Source of the DNA: Nymphaea colorata
Taxonomy: Eukaryota > Streptophyta > Magnoliopsida > Nymphaeales > Nymphaeaceae
Direction of reading: 5' to 3'
DNA length: 64,000 nucleotides
Assembly: GCF_008831285.2 (NCBI RefSeq)
Contig: NC_045150.1
Coordinates: 16,799,362 to 16,863,361, forward strand
Part shown: positions 25,801-36,029 of the stretch, piece after piece
Numbering within the stretch: the first letter of the stretch is position 1
Layout: every line of letters begins with the position of its first letter
Position numbers and translations under genes: made by a program
The notes under the pieces: model-generated
Seen by the model: the letters and a program-made list of their open reading frames with translations, nothing else
Databases searched by the model: none
What the model was told of the DNA's origin: nothing

Positions 25801-28800
25801 ATCAACAACTTCCCATGTTTTGTTCTTAGCTAACGCACCCATCTCCTCCGTCATAGCATGTAACCACTTGGGATCATCCTTAACATCATCCACTGACCTG
25901 GGAATAACAACTTTGGATAAGGTTGTGATAAAACATTTGTAATTTGTACTGAGCTTAGCATAAGAAACAAATCTCTGAATAGGGTGAGAGGTACATGACC
26001 TGGTGCCTTTGCGCAAAGCAATGGGGAGCTCTTCATTCGATGGACTTGGGTCATCCGGGGAGATCACAGGATTGGGATTGGTTCTATCCTCATCACCAAC
26101 ATCTTCCACTGTAGCTTTCTCCTTTCTGACATAAACCTGGCCAAACTGGCCAAACAAGTGATCCCGGGCAACAGTGGGCTGAGCATCCACCGTGACCCCT
26201 TCCATATGACTGCCCTTCTCATTACTGACCGTGACCGTGTCAATCGCACTGGGACTAACCTTGTAATCCAAAAACTCCATAAACTGAATCAGCTGATCAG
26301 AGGAATACTCTTCCCCTTTGTTCCCAAGACACTCCCCCTGAAGAGGATTCACCGGAAAATACGACTCATGTTCATGAAATGTGACATCCCTCGAAACATA
26401 CACTTTGGAAGTAGTGGGATCCACACATTTATACCCCTTCTGAGTGGAAGAGTACCCCAAGAAAACTCCTTTAATAGACCGGGGGTCAAGTTTTTTGAGA
26501 GTAGGGCTATGATTATGCACAAAACAACTGCACCCAAAGACACGAGGAGTAAGAGGCCACGGATTCTGAGTGGGCCACAGGGTAGAATAAGGAGACTGAC
26601 CATCCAACACCCTAGTAGGCATACGGTTAATGAGATGTGCACTAGTGAGAAGTGCATCACCCCAATACCGCTTCGGGACATGACGTTGGAACATAATGGC
26701 CCGGGTAACATTCAATAGATGACGATTTTTACGTTCAGCTATACCATTTTGAGGAGGGGTATAACTACAGGAGGTTTCATGAACAATACCCTTGCCTTTC
26801 AAGAATTCATCAAGGGATTGGGAGACATATTCCCTTGCATTATCCGTACGGAAAGCTTGAACAGTAGTATGGAATTGAGTCTCGACAAAGGCAACAAAGT
26901 TTTTCACAACTGCTGGAACCTCACTACGTTCTCGCAACAAGTACACGAACGTACATCTAGAGTAATCATCAATAAGCGTCAAAAAATAGTGACAACCACC
27001 ACACGTGGGTACTCCAGAAGGACCCCAAACATCGGAATGAACTAAGGCAAACGGATGAGTGGTTTTATTCAATGAAATAGGGTACGAAGCCCTGACATGT
27101 TTAGCCAATTGACAGACTTCACAAGCGAAGGAGTCAATGGAGACAGAAGCAAACAAATGAGGAAACAACTTCTTTATTAACTGGAAGGGGAGATGTCCAA
27201 GACGCTCATGCCATCGCAGAACAGTAGATCTATCGTTCACACCAAACAAGTGACCACTCGTGGCAGAAATCAACGCTGAAGCAACTTGTACCGACAGCCT
27301 GTAAAGCCCATCAGTAACCGAACCAATCCCAATCTTCTTCCCCGTCACCAAGTCCTGCAGGGAACAGTGATCAGCAGAGAAAATCAGATTACAGTTTAAT
27401 TCTTTAGTAATACTGCTGACAGAGAGTAAGTTCACAGGAATATTTGGAACATGCAGGGCATTGTGGAGACGGTAGTTGTTCAACAAGGACAAGCTCCCTT
27501 TCCCAGCCACAGAAATAGAAGACCCATCTGCCATAGACACGCGTTGCTTGCCAGAGGAAAGTTGATATTCTTGAAAGAGTTTAGAGTCCCCTGTCATGTG
27601 GTGAGTGGCTCCACTATCAACAATCCAATCACCAAGAGAAGGGTTACCTTGATCAGTCGAGGCAACGAAGGCTTGGGCTAGCTGAGTCCCTTCAAACGTG
27701 GAGGACTCCTCAGGGGTAGTAGATAGGCGGCTGATGTACGCCTGTAGCTCCTTGAGTTGAGCAGGGGACAGCTTGGACTTTGCACCACTAGAAGAATTGC
27801 TCTGACTGGAATCAGACACAGAAGGGCTACGCTTGCCAGAGGGAGGACGACCTCTGACCAGTCTCTTTTCGGGATGAAGATCCCAACAGAAATCCACCGA
27901 ATGCCCCAACTTGTTGCAATGAGTGCAATGCCGGGCAGGACGCTGCCCAGTCCCTGAGGCACGGCTGACAAAGGCAGAAGGGCCATGACCGGTGTCAAGA
28001 TGCATCACCTGGCGACGTTGTTCTTCAGACTCAACACGAGCATATACTTCCTCTATCCCCGGAATCTCATCACCATTAAGAATCTGGCTACGAATAGACT
28101 CAAATTCATCCCGCAGGCCTCCCAGAAACAGAAACGTACGGTCCATCCATTCCTTTTCCCAGTAGAGGGAATGATCTGAACCGCACTTCCACTCATCAGT
28201 CACATGATAATCTAGCTCCTCCCATTTGGTCTTCAGGGCAGCATAGAAGGCAGCAACAGACAAATCACCCTGTGTCAAGGAGTAAATACTGCGTTTAATC
28301 TGATAGGTGCGCAGATGTCTCTTCTTGCGACCATACATCTTTGCATGCACAGTCCACATATCAAAAGAGGTCGGCTTCCGCAGAATGAGGGGCTGGATAT
28401 CGGAGGACACGGAGCTGATAATCCACACCTTCACTTGGCTGTCCTCCAACGCCCACGTCGCCCATTGAGGATCAGATTTGATGGGCGCAGGTTTGTCGCC
28501 AGTGATGTAAGAGAGACGCCCACGGCTAGTGTTGATAGATTGTGGGTTTCGGGTCCGGATCCATACCCGACCCGCCTTGTAGCCCGTTTTGGGCTCTACT
28601 TAAGTCATGTAACCCTAATCCTTAAGAGTTAATGATAATCTTAAGAGAGAGAGAGTCTGGCTGCTAGTGGGCACCAACTCCTCCTCATTCGTGGTTTTTT
28701 CTCCCTCGTGTTGAGGGTTTTCCACGTTACATCGTGATCATTGTTTCTCTTCGTCTTCTTCTTGCTCGTATTTCTACATGGTATCAGAGCCGTGAAGTTC

Positions 28801-31800
28801 CGGCGTTTCTGGTTTGTCTTTTGCCTGTGTTGGAGGAGGATTCGCCCGGCACTGTTCATTGACTCGCCCGGCACTGTTCATCGCCCGTGCCCGACGCTCG
28901 TGCCCGAGCTTCGCCCGACGCCCTTGCCCGACGCTTGTGCCCGACGCCCGACGCCCGTGCCTGACGTCCGTGCCCAACGCCCGTGTCTGACGTCCGTGCC
29001 CGACGCCTGAGCTTCGTCTGTCGCCCCGCCGCCGTCTCCGCCCAGCGCCGCTCAGGATTCCGCCGTCTCCGCCTAGCGACGACCAGCCCAGCGACGCCCT
29101 GATCAGCGTCGTTCCTGTTCAGTCGCTTCCGCCCAGCGTCGGCCTGCCCAGCGACGCTCTGTCCAGCGGCGTTCCTCTCTGTCATCCGACGCATCGCCCA
29201 CCGCCGTGTCTTTTTCCGGCGGTCTGCTTCCGCCGGTGCGCCGCTCTGCCTGGTTCCGGCGGTCTGTTTCCGCCCAGCGCCGCGCCGTTCTGCTTCGTTT
29301 TTTCTCCGGCGCTGCCTCTCTGTTGTTGTCTCTTCTGCCGGTGAGGTTTAGGCGTTCTCCGTTTTGTCCGTTGCCTGCTCTCTGCCTTTTTTGGTGTTGT
29401 ATTGTGCTGTTGCTCCCTGCTGCCCTTGCTGCCTACTGGGCTTCACCCGTAGCTAGACTGGTCTGTGATTATGGCAGCCTCTTCCTCGTCAACCGTCAAC
29501 ACCAATCCCACTGAAATAGGGGCTTTTAGAACTGAGAATGTTCCCATGCAGGTCATCACTCTTCGCCTCACCAAGGATAATTATTTCTCGTGGTCGCCTG
29601 CTATGACCATGGGGATTGCTGGCCGTGGTCGCATGGCCTATATTGATGGGAGCAACCCCGAACCAGCAAGAACAAGTGATGTGTGGCATACTTGGTTTCT
29701 TGAGGATAATCAAGTGAAAACTTGGATTGTCAATTCCGTTTCCGCCGATATTCAGCCCCTTATCCTTCGGAAGAAGACTGCTAGAGACATGTGGGTGGTC
29801 CTCGAGCAAATGTATGGCCAAAAGAAGACCGCAATTCGTACTTACCAAGTAATGAAGACAGTCTATGGCATTCGACAAGGGACCTCGTCTGTTGCAGAGT
29901 ACTATGGGGCTTTGAAAGCCAAGTGGGAAGAGCTTGACTATCATTCTGATATTCCTTGGCATTGTCCCCATGATCAGGCGCTCTATGTTGCTCATGAATG
30001 GGAAAACAGGGTGTTCCTATTTTTAGCAGGTTTAAATGATGAGTTTGAAGGTGTTCGAAGCTAAATTTTGAATTCAGGGGAGGTGTCCAGTATTGAAGAT
30101 GTGTACTCCTGTGTTGAAGCGGAAGAACAGAGAAGGCTTGTTACAAAAGAAGGGAAGAGGGAACTTGTGCCCTATAACGAGAGATCTGCTCTCGTGAGTC
30201 GTGGTCCTGGCGGCCCATCTAGGTCTCTTCGCCGGTGCACTCACTGCAAGAAGACAGGTCACACTGTGGATTATTGCTGGGATCTTCATCCAGAAAAGAA
30301 GGGGAACAGAGGGAGATCTTTGACTGGGAGAACGCCCGTGTCTAAGGTGCAAGCCTCCAGTGGAGAAAAAGTCTCCATTTCTGCTGACCAGCTTCGTGAA
30401 CTAAGGGCTTATTTGGGCAGGCTCGATGTCAACAAGACTGAGACCTCAGAGGGAACTACAGCTAATCATGCTCTTGCAGCTATTGGCAATCAAGGTAACT
30501 CTTCTGTGGGGGAATGGATTGCCGATAGTGGTGCTACTCATCACATGACAGGTAATCCAAAATTGTTTCATGAGTATAAGTTGTCCTCGGGAAGGGAACG
30601 TGTTTCTCTTGCAGATGGTTCCTCTACCTGTGTGGCAGGCGAAGGCACTCTGTCCTTGTTGGACAAATTTCATGTGCAGGGCGCTTTACATGTTCCCCAG
30701 TTTCCTTTAAATCTCTTATCAGTCAGTAGACTTACTAAAGAATTGAATTGTGAACTTATATTCTCTGCCGATCGTTGTGTTTTGCAGGACTTGGTGACAG
30801 GGAAGAGGATTGGGATTGGTTTAGCTTCTGATGGATTATATCGTCTTCCCATACGTGTGGCTACTGCTCTGTTGACAGCGATCCGCAAGACAGATAAGAG
30901 AAGAGAAGATTGTCTTCAGTCTTTTATGTACTGGCATGAACGTTTTGGGCATTTACCTTTTGGGATTTTGAAACATTTGTTTCCAGACTTGTGTTCCTCC
31001 TTTGATGTGTCTTCCATTTCTTGTGATGTTTGTCAGTTTGCCAAACATGTGAGGGCTTCGTACCCTCTTTCTTCTAGTTGTGGTAATGAAACTTTTTCTC
31101 TGATTCACTCTGATGTATGGGGACCTTCGGGCATTCATACCCGTCAAGGTTTCCAGTATTTTATCACTTTCATTGATGATTTCTCTCGTGCTACATTTAT
31201 ATACTTGTTAAAAGACCGCAGCGAGGTTCCTCGAATCATCGAGACATTTATTCTTCTTGTGCATACCCAGTATGGTGCGAATGTTAAAACTTTCAGGTCC
31301 GATAATGCCCGTGAGTACATGTGTCGGCCTGTTGAGGAGTTTCTTAGACAACGGGGGATTGTTCACGAGACATCCTGTAGTTACACCCCCCCTCAAAATG
31401 GGGTAGCTGAAAGGAAAAATCGTCAACTTCTTAATGTCACCAGGGCTCTTTTGTTTCAGAGAAATCTTCCTAAACACTATTGGGGTGATGCAGTTCTTAC
31501 TAGTGCCTATCTTATTAACCGCATGCCCAGTCGTGTTTTGAATGGTAGGACTCCCCACTCGTTGCTTCCTGGCAGTCGTCCACCATTTCCTCTTCCTCCT
31601 CGTGTTTTTGGTTGTGTATGTTTTATCCATGATCACAGTCCAAATGTCAAGAAACTTGATCCTAGGTCTATCAAAGGTGTCTTTGTTGGATACTCCCATA
31701 CGCAAAAAGGATACAAATGTATTGATCCTATTACTGGTCGAGCTTATGTTACGAGGGATGTTACCTTCTTGGAACATGCCTCTTACTTTGGTGCGAATCC

Positions 31801-34800
31801 TCTTCAGGGGGAGCAGTCTGTGGGCAGGGAAGAGTATTCTCAGAGACAGGAACTTCAGTTTATAGATTTTTTGGACTACAAGAAAACAGAATCACTTAAT
31901 ACTGTTGATGTGCCTGAGAAGGAGGAAAGGGGTGACAATAGCATTGAGAAGGAAGGCCCTCAGTCGTTTGGACAGTTCTACTCTAGACGAGGTACTCGGA
32001 CAGAGGTGATGACTTGTGATGCTAGATCTACTTCCAATCCCAATGCCACTCCTTCCCTGGATGAACCAAGTCCTACCGAGGAGACCGTGGAGACCCATGA
32101 TGAGGTTGAAAAGAAGAATGACGATCTTCCCATTGCCCTGAGAAAGGGTGTCAGGTCATGTACTCAACACCCCATTGGTAATTTTGTTTCTTATTCCAGA
32201 CTTGGGAAAGATTACAAGTGCTTTGTTTCTACTCTTTCTTTGGCTGTGATTCCCAGGACTGTCGCTGAAGCTCAAAGTGACTCCAAGTGGGCTGATGCAA
32301 TGAAAGAAGAAATAGATGCCCTAAGAAGAAACTTGACATGGGAAGTGGTGAAGATTCCTGAAGCCGCTCACCTAGTTGGATCCAAATGGGTGTATACCAT
32401 CAAGTACAAACCAGATGGGAGTGTTGAAAGATATAAAGCTCGACTTGTGGCCAAGGGGTTTAGCCAGAAATATGGAATTGATTACTTGGAAACCTTTGCT
32501 CCTGTTGCGAAAATGAAGACTTTGAGGGTGGTTATATCCCTAGCTGTGATGAAGGAGTGGAAGATGTATCAACTGGATGTTAAGAATGCATTCCTCAATG
32601 GTGACCTCGAAGAAGAAGTATATATGCATATGCCTCCAGGATATGAAGAACCAGAAATGTGTTGTAAGCTGAAAAAGGCATTGTATGGCCTTAAGCAATC
32701 GCCCAGAGCGTGGTTTGAACGACTGAGAAGAGTGATGATACGTCATGGATACAAACAAGGAAATGGGGATCACACTCTGTTTGTGAAGAAGAAGGAGAGC
32801 AAGGTTACTCTCCTGCTCGTCTACGTAGATGACATGATTGTTACTGGAGATGATGAGGAGGAGATTATCAAGTTAAAAGGGTTACTGGCTACAGAATTCG
32901 ACCTCAAAGATCTTGGCAAACTAAGGTATTTTCTTGGTATGGAGGTTGCTAGGTCTAGTACTGGTCTTGTACTAAACCAAAGGAAATATACATTAGACCT
33001 GCTGGAAGAAACTGGTAAATTGGGATGTAGACCTACTCCTACCCCTTTTGACACTGGGCACAAGTTGAGTCTTAGAGATGGAGAGCCTCTCTGTGAAGAA
33101 GACAAGGGAAGATATCAACGTTTGGTTGGGAAGCTAATTTATCTTACCCTCACGAGACCTGATATCACCTTTGCGGTGAATGTTTTGAGCTAATTCATGC
33201 ATGCGCCAACCGATGCACATCTGAAGGCTGTGGACAGAGTGCTATGCTACCTGAAGAAAAATCCTGGTAAGGGACTCCTGTATGTGAAACAAGAGACTGT
33301 GGAAATCGAGGGCTATTCTGATGCGGATTGGGCAGGTTGTGGTGATACCAGACGATCCACTACAGGGTACTGTGTCTACTTGGGAGGAAACCTTGTTGTA
33401 TGGAGGAGCAAGAGGCAGGATGTTTGCTCTAGATCCAGTGCAGAGGCAGAATATAGGGCAGTTGCTATGGGAGTGTCAGAGTTATTATGGTTGAAGATAT
33501 TGTTGACTGACATTGGAATAGAGATTGAAGGACCTATGAAGATGTATTGTGATAACAAGTCTGCAATCAACTTAGCCAACAATCCTGTACTTCACGACAG
33601 AACAAAACATGTTGAAATTGATCGTCACTTCATTCGGGAAAGGATTGATGCGAAAGAGTTGATCTTACCTTACATGAAGTCTGAAGACCAAACTGCTGAT
33701 GTTCTGACGAAAGCTCTTCCTTCAGCTTCATTTGAGAGGAATGTATCCAAGTTGGGCATGTTTGATATGTACGCCCAACTTGAGGGGGAGTGTTGATAGA
33801 TTGTGGGTTTCGGGTCCGGATCCATACCCGACCCGCCTTGTAGACCGTTTTGGGCTCTACTTAAGTCATGTAACCCTAATCCTTAAGAGTTAATGATAAT
33901 CTTAAGAGAGAGAGAGTCTGGCTGCTAGTGGGCACCAACTCCTCCTCATTCGTGGTTTTTTCTCCCTCGTGTTGAGGGTTTTCCACGTTACATCGTGATC
34001 ATTGTTTCTCTTCGTCTTCTTCTTGCTCGTATTTCTACAGCTAGTAATCCCAATCTCGAGAGCGGCAGACCAAGATAGGTAATTGTCCTTGGTCAGACGG
34101 ATGGAGGTGACCTGGATCGGCACATTCTCAGTCTTGGAGGCGCTGCCCGCGTCAAGAACGGCATCTTTTTGAGTCCCCATCGCTTCTGCCATCACAAACA
34201 AGCACACAGCGACAAGAGGCACAGCGGCGGGAATGAGGCAGCGGCGACGGGAATGAGGCAGCGACGACAGCGGCGGGAATGAGGCAGCGGCGACAGCGGC
34301 GGGAATGAGGCAGCGGCGACGGAAGGCAGGCGACGGCGCAACACAGAGGCCACCCACGGTGGCAGAGACCAAGAACGGGCCGAACGGAGAGCTGCGGAGG
34401 CGCAACAGTGGACGGCGGAACAGAGGACGGCGGCGGCAGAACAGGGCGACGTCACAGGGGCAGCAGCGGCGCCGGAACTTCAACGGCGTCGGGCGATGAA
34501 AAAACTTGAAGATCCTCGGAAAAAAAACGCTTCTCCAACTTCGCTGGCTCTGATACCATGTAGAAACACGAACCACAAAGAGAGAGTAGAGAACGAACAC
34601 ACAATATACGTGGAAAACCTCAGAAAGAGGTGAAAAACCACGGGGAAGCTCTGACCTAGGGGCTCACCGCAACCCTAGGAGAGAGAAAATTATATTTCAC
34701 ACACTCAACACTTAAACATAAGTGACAATATAAAGAGGGAGAGAGGAGAAGCCGCCTAGGGTACCGAGCCCCCTCGGTACCCGCGCCCCATAGAACCGGG

Positions 34801-35957
34801 TCCAGATATGGACCCGGTTCCCACAACAACATATTCTAACAGTATCCAAGCACTGAAGTGGGTTTTCAGGGCCGTGTATTTAATTTATTGGGATTAAAGT
34901 CTGTCATGTCATATTCTTCCCTTTTTTAAGATTAGGATTTTCTCTCTCCCTCTCTCTACCAACAGAGCTAATTTACTTTTAATGGTAAGTTGCTGGGAGG
35001 CAGGCTCCTGTCCTTTCTCAAGAAAAATGATGGTATTTACAACAAAAATACGAACAAGAAGGGATGCAAAAACATCAAACCCACTCTAAGCCGGACCCTT
35101 TGAAGATTAGAAAAGCAAACAACTGAAACACAGATGCAATACCAGCACAACGACCAAAACTAGCAGAAACGCTAATGCCAAAATAATCACTCCCTGCTTT
35201 GGCCACCAACAAGGCCAAGAGGGAAGCAAGCTCAACTATCCGCCTGTGTCTCATAAACCCCTTATCTGCACATCAACAGGCCTGCATTAAGTGATGGAGG
35301 CGTTTCTGAAACATATACAAGATCACTGTAATCCCTAATATTCTCCATTCTTGGGGTCTGTCTTTATAGCCTGTTAGCATCCAGTTAAGCCTTCTTGTCC
35401 ATGCCTTGTTATTGGATACAACTCCCTTCCTCTCATTGTTCTCGTTGGTGGATCCGAGCCATTTCAACAGTAATTGCATCTCGGTCCTGTCATGACCTCC
35501 GCCTGCTCTTAATACTTCATGTCTAAGGTTGCCCTTTTCATCACCTTTCCAAATTGCATGGACAATTCTACCTTCTTCCCTGTTGAGGTGAGAATCTGCA
35601 CCATGTTTTGGTTCTCCTTATTTTGAGTGTTTTTTGTACATATAACTCTCGTTCTGGCCCAAATCAGCATGAGCTTTTTTTCCTCTTATCCCACTTTAGG
35701 CTTTTAATTTACTTATACATATGGAGATATATATGTTTCTGCATATGTATAAGTAAGTTAGATACTTAGCTTACAGTAGCATTGTGGAAATGTTACATGA
35801 GGGGAACTATGTGGTTTGCTTGACTCATAATGATATTTTGTCAATTCTTACTTTTATGATTTTATCACTTTCAATGTTCCATTTTGGACCTCTTTATTGA
35901 TTTTCTAGTCAGCCACACTAGTCTTAACCTATGTCACATAGGTACGGGTACGGCCGT

Positions 35958-36029
<72 letters not shown>

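Larger units (their letters stand above)
28530..34039 (+). mobile_element. Inner Ty1/copia retrotransposon nested in outer gag
   Basis: A 5510-bp plus-strand element with 249-bp LTRs that differ at one base (TAGCCCG versus TAGACCG). It has a canonical PBS, a GC-rich leader, a gag-pol frame and a PPT, and is flanked by GCTAG. It is a relative of the element it hit: the proteins are collinear and share most motifs, and both end MYA(K/Q)LEGEC. It is inserted in the opposite orientation. Two in-frame stops break its gag-pol. Confidence 0.96.
24080..34841 (-). mobile_element. Outer Ty1/copia retrotransposon, young, split by a nested element
   Basis: A complete element on the minus strand: 5' LTR (34841-34559), PBS, leader, gag-pol, PPT and 3' LTR (24363-24080), flanked by the 5-bp duplication GTATC. 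Without the nested 5.5-kb copia and its duplication it would be about 5.2 kb. The two LTRs differ by two T/C transitions and one C in a homopolymer over 283-284 bp, so insertion was recent. The gag-pol frame is open throughout apart from the nested insertion, so it was probably competent before being interrupted. It lies inside intron 3 of the UBA gene, antisense to that gene. Confidence 0.96.

Noticed and set aside
26158-26718. Plus-strand open frame of 186 codons across the outer integrase/RT region
   Set aside because: Antisense shadow of the outer gag-pol. No domains.
28741-29194. Proline- and arginine-rich frames in the inner copia leader
   Set aside because: Caused by the GCCCGACGCC-type repeats. 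They are open on both strands and several frames at once, and precede gag.
29489-29995. Minus-strand open frame of 168 codons opposite the inner gag
   Set aside because: A shadow of the gag frame on the other strand, with no domain of its own.
34040-34600. A 232-codon minus-strand open frame spanning the outer leader, gag N-terminus and inner LTR
   Set aside because: It is a chimera created by the nested insertion. Only the segment from the ATG at 34192 to 34040 is genuine gag; the rest is leader repeat and inner LTR.
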